From assembly GCA_024138015.1 (NCBI GenBank), contig JAMXBB010000001.1, positions 88,039,872-88,103,871 on the forward strand: a stretch of DNA of 64,000 nt. The letters are read 5' to 3'. The notes below the pieces were generated by a model. It made no database searches and had not been told where the DNA came from. It saw only the letters and a list, made by a program, of their open reading frames with translations. Below, in pieces: positions 1 to 10,728 of this stretch. Each line of letters starts with the position of its first letter. The first letter of the stretch is position 1. Source of the stretch: Lumnitzera littorea (Eukaryota > Streptophyta > Magnoliopsida > Myrtales > Combretaceae). Made by a program: the position numbers and the translations under genes.

Positions 1-1726
1 CTTTGCTTACAATCGTAAATTCAAGTGGGTATTAAATCCAAAATGACCTTTTATCATCTTAAAATGGGTAGGATCCACTAAAATGCCAGTATAGAGTTTT
101 GTGTATGCCACCAATCCAATTAAGTAGCATTCCTATCGCCTACATTATTTGGCAGAGTCCACAAACTAGGGCTATGTTTTGCAAAGCAAGCTGATAAGAC
201 ATTTTAAATGCTCCTAATTAGATGAAATTGAGAAAATAAATGACGATAGAAAAAGGAAAACAAGTTAGGAGAAAATTAAGAAATTAGTGAAAAATTATGT
301 CAAATGCTTTATGCCCCATCATAAGGTGAGAGATTTAAGATAAATTTTATATAATCTCATTATTTCTCAAAACATTTGCATTTTTCCTTCGGTAATTTTC
401 TCGAGCTCATTCAATAAAAGCATTCCAAATGCTGCATTTGGCACACTTTGTCAAAGAGAGTCCAACTGTCGAAAATGCAAAATCAGTTACTGCTTCACAA
501 ACCTTGAATATTAAAATACCATGGATCATATGAAACATGGACTAGGAGTGTGTTTGTCTCACATAAAATGCTTTTGGACTTTCACCCAAATGATATAAAA
601 CAAAAAATCTTATTGTTAAACGATGAAGCAACTAGTACTAACTAATGGTCAAAAACTGTTACCATGGCTGGAAGTCAATGTTGGAAAGGTGATTTCACAT
701 TCATTCAAAGAGAAATCTCTATCCTATTGTAATGGAATATTGTATTTACTGAATAGTTTAGATGACTAAAAATCTTTTACACTTCAAATGCCAATAAATA
801 AATCAAAAACATTATCCTACAGAACTATTTCCAACAGGACAAATGCAGCAAAACAAGCTGCTTACTTATCCATAAGAGAGCAGCATGATCATAGTCAGAA
901 CAGCTGCCTCCACGGAAAGCCGCTTCCACAGGATGACATAAGACAACTCAGGTAGCACTTGTTTTATAGAAATGTATTCTGTTATAATCCAACTTTTATG
1001 ATTTTCTCAAATATTATTACTGTAATATCAAGAGTTTGTGGTAACTAGTAACTTTTGATGGTGGGGGACGGAGATTGCAGTCTAAATCAGTCCACAGATG
1101 ATGATAGGTAAATATCAAGTGAAAACTACAACAGAAAATGAGTTAAACAATTTCTGCGCTTACAAAGAAGAAATCATTTTTTGTTTATTTACCATAAAAA
1201 TTTCCACTCGAACGCTATAGTCATCTTTGATAATTATAAACATTATATTATAACAAACATTAATTAATAAAACAAATGCACTCTAATAGAGTACATCATA
1301 TTAGTGCACAAAACTTGCTTAACCACTAGGCCAGTGAACAATCTTGGTATTAACAACTAAATAACTTCATTAAACAAGATTTATGCTGCCCTTTGAATAA
1401 TCTATGTATTCGTAATAAGGCCCACTTTGTTTATCTGTTATTCGTCATATATATATACATATATATATGAAATAACTTAATCTTTAATCTCTTGTTTGGC
1501 CAAAACACTCGATTTCAAACACGTCAAACGACACCAGATCGATAAGTCAATCTAACTCCAAGAAGTTAAACCAATCAGACCAATGGTGGGGCCAACAATT
1601 TGTACTTAAACGCAATCCAAAATCAAAACTTTAGTACAATCCATTAAAGGCAATTCAATGTACGGCAAAGTAGCATGTAGAACATTGAACTTTGAGATCA
1701 AATTACAAGCTAATCAAAATCAATAC
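1..1726. other. Presumed intron 1 / flank of the hydrolase gene
   Basis: No second exon of the minus-strand hydrolase gene is recognisable here; in particular I could not find the Gly-Gly-Pro-Gly-Phe oxyanion-hole segment that normally follows exon 1 in this family. The stretch is AT-rich, with a (TA)n run near 1448-1468. At about 1320-1335 the minus strand reads TGGCCTAGTGGTTAAGC, which resembles a tRNA A box, but no B box follows, so I do not call a tRNA or SINE. Confidence 0.5.
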
Positions 1727-2078
1727 CAGTAACAACTTCTCGGACAAAGACGGAGATCTTTGGACAAGCTTTTGAGTCGGTCGAATAGTCGAGAGGGACA
1801 GTGAACCGGTGGTCACGAAGCCGAAGCTCTGGTACTGAGTACCAGTTCCCGACGACGTGCTCCGGCGAGGAACTTCCGTTTGCCGCATTGGAAGTGTCCA
1901 TGGATGTGAATGTGCGGTGGAGAAGGTTACGATGGTGGTAATGCCAGCGGAGATGAAGTTTGGTGGAGAAAGAAGAGAGAGAGTTAGTGGATTTGCAAAG
2001 GAAAGGGAGGGTATTATAAATGGAGAGAAGGGACTTTAGTGTTAGCGAGGAAGGTGGCGCGTGAGCCAACAGCTGCAT
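1727..2078 (-). CDS. Exon 1 of proline iminopeptidase-like alpha/beta hydrolase (partial gene)
   Basis: The reading frame starts at an ATG at 2078 and stays open to a stop at 1710. A splice donor (CTG^GTATTG) at 1726/1727 ends the exon first. Residues from about 70 on, with the segments VVGNWYSVPELRLRDHRF, TVPLDYS and ISVFVREVV, match from memory the N-terminus of plant proline iminopeptidase-like serine hydrolases (Arabidopsis At3g61540 type), which release N-terminal proline from peptides. The catalytic Ser-Asp-His and oxyanion loop would be in later exons, not seen here. The first 59 residues are rich in Ser, Leu, Thr and Arg and poor in acidic residues, like a plastid or mitochondrial transit peptide. 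A second in-frame ATG at 1901 would give a short cytosolic form. No stop or frameshift interrupts the exon. Recognition of the family is fairly sure; intactness of the gene cannot be judged. Confidence 0.8.
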
Positions 2079-3380
2079 GTTTCGAGTGAGCGTCGCAACG
2101 GGTTGGATTGGGCAGCCAAAAGGATGCCATACAGCATCAAACCAGACCGGCCGGACCGAACCGTTCCGGTTTGCACTTATGCAACACCATTTCGTTTTTG
2201 GTATTGGCGTGAAGAGCTACCTATAAAGAATAATTATCAATATTATTAAAATCGAACCAAAAAATTGATCGAAGGAAGAGAATTGCTTAATGTTAAGAGG
2301 ATCAAACCAAGATCGAATAAGAGGAAATCGAATCCAATAAAAATATTATAATATAATTTATATTTATTTATAATATTATAAAATTTATTTACATACTTAA
2401 AAATTAAAAATCGAAAGTCCTTCACGGTTTTCTTTTTTGTTTTTCTTTAATCTATATTTATTTTTTTAAGCAAATTGGTATATTTTCTATAATATATAAA
2501 ATAATAGTATATTTTAATATGAAAAAACTTAATAAGTTTTTATAAGAATTGGGTTGAATCAATTGAGTTAATAAAGTCGAACGATGATCACTATCAATAA
2601 AGATTAAAGAGATAACTTGAGCCGATTTTATGGAGAAATGGTTTTAAATTGAGTTGAACCAAGTGATTCAATCCAAATTTGATAATACTAGTAATTAGAA
2701 TTCTTATTTGTATTTGGTTCCCGAAAATGAAATAAATCTAAATTAGAATAATAATTTAGTCTTTGTAATAAAAGTTATCTTCTAGTAAAGGGAAGAATAT
2801 AAATTTCTTATCTATTTAAAATATATATATATTTATTATATACACAATTGAAATGTTATTTTAATAAACCAAATGCAACATAATTTACTTTTCTATATTT
2901 ATCTAGCAAAAGGTTTGATAATAAAACCAAATGAAAATAGTTATAAAGATAAACCTTATCTAAACATAGCTACCATGTTTGGATCAAACTCAAACCCTTT
3001 TGTGATCTAATTAATAAACAAATCTAAGTATAAAATATAAGTTAAGATACTAATTGAGTCTTAAAATGAGTCATATCAATTTAAACATAAAACATCTTTA
3101 AATGTACTCAAACCAAATCTCGTTTATAATCATACCATATCATATTATATTGACTAATCATATCATAAACTAATGATCCAGATGCATGATGGGTTTCCTT
3201 ACCTCACATCGTTTAGGTGCATCTTCTAGGTTTATGGCCTAACTTTTAGATGGGACAAAGACAAGCTAGACCTAGAAAAATAGGTTCTCTATCTCCTTTT
3301 TTTTCTAATTTTTTTTCTTTAATATTATGGGTTTAACTGTTTCTCCTTGTTATGGGGTTAAAAGAAGAAACATAATTCCT
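2079..3380. other. AT-rich intergenic sequence upstream of the hydrolase gene
   Basis: No reading frame or repeat I can name. It includes the presumed promoter of the minus-strand hydrolase (2079-2250, more GC-rich than the rest) and then long AT-rich sequence up to the poly-T that marks the LINE 3' end. Confidence 0.5.
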
Positions 3381-3439
3381 TTTCTTTTCTTTTTTTTTTT
3401 TTTGTTCCGTTTGACTAAATGCAAATCCATTCATTAAAA

Positions 3440-6400
3440 AAAGCAATTACAAATCTAAAAGCTTAGAAGCCCAATCTACAAATAACAAATGATAAAGATG
3501 GGATAGGGCTTAATTAAACTTAAAGCTATAGCTCATCCCATGTAAAGCTTAGGCAACAACCCAACACATACATTAGCTACTTTAGGAACAAATGAAATAC
3601 TACAAGCATGAAAAGAAGACTTTAAAGATAAAATATCTTAAATCACTCTAACTAACTTCCAAGATGCACAAGATGGGGATAGTGTAGACTTAACAACTAG
3701 TTGAGAATTAGACTCTACTTAAACCTTTCTTCCACCCATATCCATAGCAATTGTTAAGCTTTCTCTAATCATAATAGCTTTAAAAAGCTTAACATTTATT
3801 GAATTCAAACTCCATGCTATAGCGTTTAGCAAAACACCATACGAATTTCAAAAAACTATTCATAGCCCCCCTTTGCAACTTCTACATCAGCCAATGCATC
3901 GCAATTGATTTTAAAAGCATCTACACTTGGCTAACTCCATCTAACATTGACTCTTCTTGATAGCAATGTTCGACTATTTCGCACCACTACCTTTACTGTC
4001 AATTTGCAAATAATCCCCAAAGCATTCTTAATAACTAATGCCTTCCTTCTCCAAACTCTGATCTTGGAAATAGAGCATTTTGAACTTTACTACCCTTACC
4101 ATCAACAATAAAATACTGTAAACCTCTAGCATTCTCAACCTAACCTAACTTGTAGATGATGAACTCCTTTGTTAACCACATCCCCAGATTGATACCCATT
4201 GCACTCAAAATCTAAGTTCGTTGTTGCAAAGATACATATATTACTCCTTAACGCATTAGCTTCACATAGCAAACCAGTATTGGCTAAACCTATATCTCCT
4301 TATCAACCTTTGAACTAATTCCACATGAACTCTATTATAACAAGAATAGTTCTTTATGAATAATTGCGACGATAGAATTTAGGTCTGTTGCTCCTTATTA
4401 AACACACAATGATTTTAGTGCTTCCATAAATGTCATAGAACCAAACCTGAGATAAAAAAAAAAATAGCTTCCCTTAAGCCTTTGACATTCCTTGAAAACA
4501 CACCACATCTTCAATCTAAGAATTAGTTCTAAAAATATCACAATCCTCTACTTTGATATGTAGTACTCTAAACTACACTAGATGAACCCGGGCATAATGA
4601 AAAGAAAGGTGCTCAACACTTTCAAAGGCACCACAAAATGTTGTAAACAAGGCTCGAAAGTGCTTTCTTGCAAAATAAATTTTAATTAGTTGTCAAAACA
4701 TTCCGAAACATATGCCATAGATGATGCTTGCATTTTAGCTAGAAAGATAGGCTCCAAATCATCTTCTAGGTACTCCTATGAATTTCATGTCAAGAAGAAA
4801 CATTAGGAGTAATTCGAGACATATTTGAAGAGAAATAGAATGATAGCTGCTCTTGAAAAAATAATCCAAAATATTCTTTAACCTTCACAAATTTGGTTTA
4901 CTAGCTTTTAGGAAAAATAGGGAATCATCTAAAAAAAAAAAAAAACAAGTAGGTACATAGTATAATTTTCCTTTACTTTGATTCCTCTTAACAATCCTCA
5001 CTCATTTGCTTTTTGTATCATCACATATAAACAATCATCTATTAAAATAAATAAATATGGTGACAACAGATCACCCTACCTTAAACTCTTTAAAGGTTGA
5101 AATTAGCTTACCTTTTTGCCATTAACTAACATATTACATGAAATAGAGGAAACACAAGATAATTCAATTTACCCGAAAAAGGTGAAAAACCTATCTTAGT
5201 CATTACAGCCTCTAAAAGCTTCCACTTTACCTTATCATAAGACTTTGCCATATCTATTTTCATAGCACAAAAATATTTCTTCTTTCTCTTAATTTTAGAC
5301 AATGTAATACCTCTTAAGTCATAATGACATTATCTTAAATCGAACAACCAAGATTAAAAGCACTCTAAAAAGAAGATATAACACTATCTAAAAGAGGTTG
5401 TAATGTATTTGCTAACGCTTTTAAGATAAATTTATGAGAAAGATTACAAAAACTTATTGGATGAAACTATATAATTCCTTTAGGACAAGCAACTTTTGGA
5501 ATCATTACAATATTAGTTTCATTAATGGGGGGGTGGGTGGGAAATATACCTATTTGCATGTAATTCTTGACAACCCCAAGGATATATGGACCAAGCAGTT
5601 ACCAATGTGATTAATAAAACAACCCGTTAAATCCATTTAGACTAGAGATTTCAAACTACCAACCTAAAAAATAGTCTCCCTTCATCCTCATCCCAAGGTT
5701 GAGTCAACTATGCATGTGCTTCATCACTTATAACCCACTGAATCTAATCTACTACTTAGCTAATCTGATGTACAAAGATTAGAAAAAATAAGCTAGAAAA
5801 ACATAAGAAACAGAATCCTCATCCTCCCTTACTTACCTTATTGATCTTTAGTCAAAATACCTTGTTTTTTACCCTTCTATTCACTATAACCTAATGAAAA
5901 AACATAGTATTTCTATCCCCATTCTATAGCCAAACTATACAAGATTGTCGATGCCAATAAAGTTCTTGTTATTTAGCAAATTCCAATTGTTGATGTAACA
6001 ACTACTTTACTTCCATCAAGGCATCGGATACATCACATTGTTGTATAGTTAATTGCCCATATAATTTATCCATATGCCTTGCATTATTCCTTATGACAGT
6101 TTTACTCCACTTAATCAATGTAGTTCAACAAGCTTGTAGTTTATGTATTAAACCTACCAGAGATGACTAATGTAACACTTGATCCTATGTATCCTCAATA
6201 ACCTTTGAACAACCATCTATACTATGCCATCCTTGCTTAAATCTAAAAATCCTTAGCCTATGCTTATCACCCATAAACAAATCAACCATTAAAGGAGAGT
6301 GATTTAAGGCATATGAAGGAACATTGGTTATTTGCATATTTGCAAAAGCCTCTAATTCTAAGTTAACTAGGCCTCTATCTAAGTGCTCTTTAACCCACTC

Positions 6401-6963
6401 ACCATTCATACGTCAACTCAACAAAGTATACTTTTTGCCCTAAAAACCAACATCAATTAGCCTATAATTTGTGATCATCTGCAAAGAACTCATGATTTGC
6501 ATTTGCAGCTTTGTCCATCCACTATTCTTTAGCTAGCTATTTCATTTATCACCAATTATCATTAACACTTAAGTAATATTTGCAGCAATAACTTTGAATC
6601 TATGCCAAAGGTTCAATTTGTTATTGAAATCTGAGTTTGCATAATAGAAAAAAAAAATCTTAGTTTATTCTTCGCTTCCTGGTTCAATAAATGCCACATC
6701 AATGACATTCTCATCAACGCTCATAACATTCATGATAATATCATCATGTCACCACAAAGCTAAGCCACCAGCAAACCAATAGAGTCAACATACAACTTAG
6801 AACCAAATTGAAATCTTTAGCACAATCCATCAACATAACCCTGTTTTCTTCTAGTCTCCATTAAGAAGACTAAAATAGGCTGATACTTTCGAATAAGTTG
6901 TTCAAGCTCACACATTGTTAAAGGCTACCCTAAGCCCTAACAGTTCCAGCATAAGAACTTCAT
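3440..6963 (-). pseudogene. LINE ORF2 (endonuclease - reverse transcriptase - RNase H), broken
   Basis: The start at 6963 reads MKFLCWNC followed by a stop and GLG, the signature opening of plant L1 ORF2 endonucleases (MKFLCWNCRGLG type). The endonuclease C-terminus is in the open stretch 6409-6185 (EHLDRGLVN, NHSPLMVDL), which targets insertion. Reverse transcriptase motifs follow: KIDMAKSYDKVKW near 5265-5220, a decayed GDPLSPYLF-type block near 5080-5040, and LDDSLFFLKAS near 4945-4910, the catalytic FADD box with its first Asp kept but Ala changed. The C-terminal RNase H appears near 3960-3700 (DAFKINCDA and IRESLTIAMDMGGRKV). About a dozen stops and several frameshifts separate these blocks. 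Assignment is firm; exact frames between blocks are not. Confidence 0.78.
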
Positions 6964-7549
6964 GGTAACAGTATGGCTATTGAAGGACAGCCATAAAAAC
7001 CTTCCTTAAAATAGTTAGTAGGTTAAACAACGTTAACCTTTACTAAATGCTGCTCAACATTAACATTCCCCCTCAAACTAGTACTTCTCTCAACACTTTT
7101 AAAAACCTCTTAAATTTTCGTTAGACCTTCTTCCTACCGATAGACATCAAGTCCTGAAAAACATCTTTTCCCTTCTTTGAACAAACATAGAGTCATTGTC
7201 CTCCTCTAAATGTATTAAGGCCTCTTTAAAGATAAAAACCAAAGAGCTTTATCAATGGGGGAAGTTGGTAAGTAAGGGCCGAGTGTCAACTGTGTATTCA
7301 AATTAAGGCTATGGCACTCATCAACAATTGTAGAACATTTAGGTAAAAGAGATGGGAAACCAACAAACGAAGATGGAGGGGTTAAGGCCTCCTCAACCTT
7401 ATAAACTACAATCTAGTTAGAAGTAGTTTTTACCAAAGGAGAGGGCACTAGTAGCCAAGGCATAGAAGAAGATGTATCACTAGAAAAAAGGGGGTACATA
7501 TAAGGAATTGAGAATTAAGGTTTGGTACATAAATGGGTTTAGAAGAATT

Positions 7550-8606
7550 AGGAGACGTACACGAGTTAGAACTTATAAGAAGGGTTTACAAAGTTAAGGC
7601 CCTCTCACTTAAAAGCTTCTATGTGAAAAGAGCCCCTAAAGTCAACATTTGCCACTTGAGCCTTTCCCATAATCATGTAACCCATGGAGGAACCTTTAAA
7701 AACCATCTTAAAATTTTTATCACCTGTCATGTCATAACCATTAGAACTTCTCCATTTCACCATGAGGTTATACTTTCAATTAAATTTCAAACTTTATCAA
7801 TATCACTACCTACCACCTACATAATGGAATCCGAAATACATGGTATAGGTGATCATTGTTCCCTTTGATTAACTGTCGGTAGTTTTTCCATCTTCAACCC
7901 TTCCCTAAGAACATCATAAGAGCCCACCATGACTAAGGATTTGGCCTTTAAATCAAAATCAAGCTTTTTGTGCACAAAATTAGGCATATCCTCCGAATAA
8001 CTCTACACACAATATAAAAGTCTAACGAACATTCATACTTGAAAGAAATCTATATTTTTCCACCATTAAGCTTCTTCAAACAGACACCATTGAGTAGTGG
8101 CTTTCTAATATGTAACACTATTTTAAGTTGAAGAGAATCACGTTTACTCTTTATGCACTCTTCAGTTTGAATCACTCTCCCCATCTTTTCACCAAAAATT
8201 CGCGCATTCCTTTTAAAGAGCATATGCAGGGGAAGGCCATGGACTTGCATTCGGAAGCATATCTCTTCAAATTCAAGGTCCTCTGATTTTTTACTTAATT
8301 CCCATTGATGAATGATCATTGGATAGCCAACAATAGTCCATGGATGTAATTCCAAAATCTTAGTACAACATATTCCTCACAAGTCTCAGCATGATACAAA
8401 TTATTCATAAGATGTATGAAATTCACAACACTAAATCGCTCTTATGCCTGATTAAGAATATTTAAAACAACTACTCTCGATATAGATACATCAGCAATCA
8501 CTTTACTTACTAGATGAAATAAATCAACACTAAAGCCAGTTTCCAAATGCTTAAATTCAAGAAGAATTTTATTATTATCGCATTAGGAGCCTCCAGGATC
8601 CATCAT
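7550..8606 (-). pseudogene. LINE ORF1 (DUF4283-type nucleic-acid-binding protein), broken
   Basis: The likely start is one of two adjacent ATGs at 8606/8603. The best-preserved part is the open stretch 8355-8050, with motifs such as LHPWTIVGYPMIIHQWEL, FRMQVHGLPLHML and IRKPLLNGV, the pattern of DUF4283 domains in plant L1 ORF1 (conserved W, VQVHGLPL and a C-terminal VRKPLxRG). In the family this protein binds the element RNA and forms the ribonucleoprotein with ORF2. Upstream of 8355 the frame can be followed only across stops; downstream toward 7550 the sequence is too decayed to identify the usual zinc knuckle. Confidence 0.7.
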
Positions 8607-8811
8607 CTTCGAGTAAGAAAACTACATAAAAACCAGGGTAATCATATTGATGAAATAGGACAAATAATAGGAAATGATGTTAAATAAGCACCAATGAAAA
8701 ATTAAAAAGACAAAATAAAAATATCCACTATAGATACTAACAAGTTGAAGAAACAATATAACAATCAAACTTAAGAAAGAAAAAGGTAAGGGAAGTAGAT
8801 AGAGAAATAAA

Positions 8812-8909
8812 GACAAACAAAAGAAAAACTATAAAACGAAAGACCACAAGAATAACTAAAGACAAACAAAAGAAAAACTATAAAATGAAAGACCACAAGA
8901 ATAATTAAT
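8812..8909. repeat. 49-bp tandem duplication in the LINE 5' region
   Basis: Two adjacent 49-bp copies, 8812-8860 and 8861-8909, each beginning GACAAACAAAAGAAAAACTA, differ at only a few positions (both C/T type). They lie just upstream of ORF1 on the minus strand, where plant and animal L1 5' UTRs often carry tandem monomers that act in promotion. Confidence 0.85.
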
Positions 8910-8990
8910 CACAATTACCATAACGGAGAACTAGGAATCAAAATACAACCTGCATGAAGACAAACGGACTTTATGTTATAAGCTCTTGAG

Positions 8991-10728
8991 GGAGAAAGTT
9001 CTCTTATAAGAGAGAAGAGAATATTGAAAGGAATTTTAATTAAAAAAAATAAAAAAGAAAAGAAATATAGTATAAAGGGCTGAAAATTATTATATTAGTT
9101 ATTGGGTTAAACCCATTATTTATATAGGCTTGATTTCTTGGGCTAAGTGATAGGGCCTAAAGAGTTTAAATCATATATTGGGACAATTTAGAAAGATTTG
9201 ACTTGGTAGACTCAAAACAAGAATCGTTGGACTGGTCTATCCGCTTCCAATCTTTCTTAAGTAAGCTCAAACACTAAAGAAAGTTGTTGGCCTTGAACCT
9301 ATTAACTAGCTCATTTTGAATAACCATGAATTGAGTAGACTCCATCTCATCCATTGATCACCGAAATGATCTGACGAATACTGTCTATCGAGCCTGGTTT
9401 TTCACCCTCCTAATTCTTTTATAAAATTAAGTCTTCTTTAAACCGATTAGTATTAAACCTTACTCATTTAATATCGATCTTCAACTAGGGTTTAAAGAAA
9501 ACTGTTTTTTTTTTTCAATTTAAAAAGGTATTAGAGTCTTTACCTGACCGGAGTCGGGAAAAAGAGTTAAGTTATAACCAATTGAATGGATTGGTTATAA
9601 CTTAGCTACTGATCTATTGATTAAAAAATCAATTTATAAAATGGTTTTTTGAAAACCAGAGTTCTAGATCTAAAAGCTAATTTATTAAACCTTAAACGAG
9701 TACAACTTTTTAACTTTTCAAATTTAACTTCGCTTTTTAAATATACCCTTTTTAATTTATAAAACAACTAATTATAATACATGTGATTAAATTAATCAAT
9801 TTACACGAATATCTAAAAAAAAAGAAAAATAAATAAATAAAACATAAAACTTCCATATTTTAAGTCGCCTTGTATTTACATATGAATGCTTACGTACTCG
9901 TTTTTCGAAATCAAACTTTCATAATTTATTTATAAAAAATATAGTAGGTTGATTAATTTTAAATTTTGAAAAATTATCGAGTTTACGTTTTTACCCATTT
10001 TGATTTATTTGAAGAAATTTTCTAAGGGTCTTAAATTGATTTGATTTTTGATAAATTATAAAACACTCTAGTTTGGAAAATGGTTTATTTATTTTTATTT
10101 TACTTTTTGGAAAATCTATTTTACTTTTTGGAAACTAAGTGATAAAAAAATTTTATTATTATTTATTATTTATTCCTCTACTTTTTATTTTAATTGTTTT
10201 TTTTTTGGTTTTTTTTTGCTAAAGTACGAAAATAAATAAATAAAACTAAGCTAAATACTAGTTCTCTTTTTTTTTCTTTTTTCTTTTATTTATAAGTACA
10301 TTTACAATGCAAAGAAATAACAATAAATAAAATAAATAAATAAATTTAAAAAACAAGAAGAAAAATTAGACCAACAAGCACATAGGGTCAAGAGCAATTC
10401 AAAATGGGGCTTTAGTTCGGGGTACTTAGGTTGGGTTAGATCGATCCGGGTCAGACCTCAAGTCAATCATAGATCTGGGTAAGCTCTTAGGTAGATGATG
10501 GCAGTGATAGGAATTACGCTTTAGAGATTGTTTTGGCAACCAAAATCAACGAGAAAAGCCACTTTTGTGGCTATTAGATTAAAGATCATGGGTGGGTTTG
10601 GTTCAACGTTATAGCCAATAAAGGTAGTCTAGACAGTAGTTGAAACGGCAGTCGCAGAAATGTTCAGAGCATACGCATCTGTGTAGTGAATGGCTAGGAG
10701 AAAGAAAGATACCATGCAAGTGTTGGGG
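8991..10728. other. AT-rich intergenic DNA, no gene
   Basis: No coding similarity seen. It contains the hairpin at 9568-9604 and long A/T-rich low-complexity runs (9800-10360). The architecture (A-rich tract then a G/T-rich GGGTTAGATCG segment near 10430) loosely recalls 62160-62290 in the LTR of element D, but I could not align them well. Confidence 0.4.
9568..9604. repeat. Perfect 15-bp inverted repeat (hairpin)
   Basis: TAAGTTATAACCAAT (9568-9582) and its exact reverse complement (9590-9604) flank a 7-base loop. No poly-T follows, and nothing nearby suggests a transcription terminator. Confidence 0.85.

Larger units (their letters stand above)
3381..8990 (-). mobile_element. Degenerate L1-type LINE (non-LTR retrotransposon)
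   Basis: Read on the minus strand, the segment shows the plant L1 order: 5' UTR, ORF1 with a DUF4283-type domain, ORF2 with endonuclease, reverse transcriptase and RNase H, then a poly-A tail (poly-T at 3391-3403 on plus). Its length of about 5.6 kb is close to a full-length plant L1. All reading frames are broken by stops and indels, so it is dead. The 3' end is placed by the poly-A; the 5' end (about 8950-8990) is only estimated. I could not find a convincing target-site duplication. Confidence 0.8.

Noticed and set aside
2061..2249. 62-codon plus-strand frame
   Set aside because: Antisense to the hydrolase promoter region; no motif.
7533..7868. 111-codon plus-strand frame
   Set aside because: Antisense to the LINE ORF1-ORF2 junction; no resemblance to known proteins.
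3361..9070. Target-site duplication of the LINE (AAAAGAAGAAACATA left; AAAAGAAAAGAAATATA right)
   Set aside because: Both are A-rich and match imperfectly; not distinguishable from chance.
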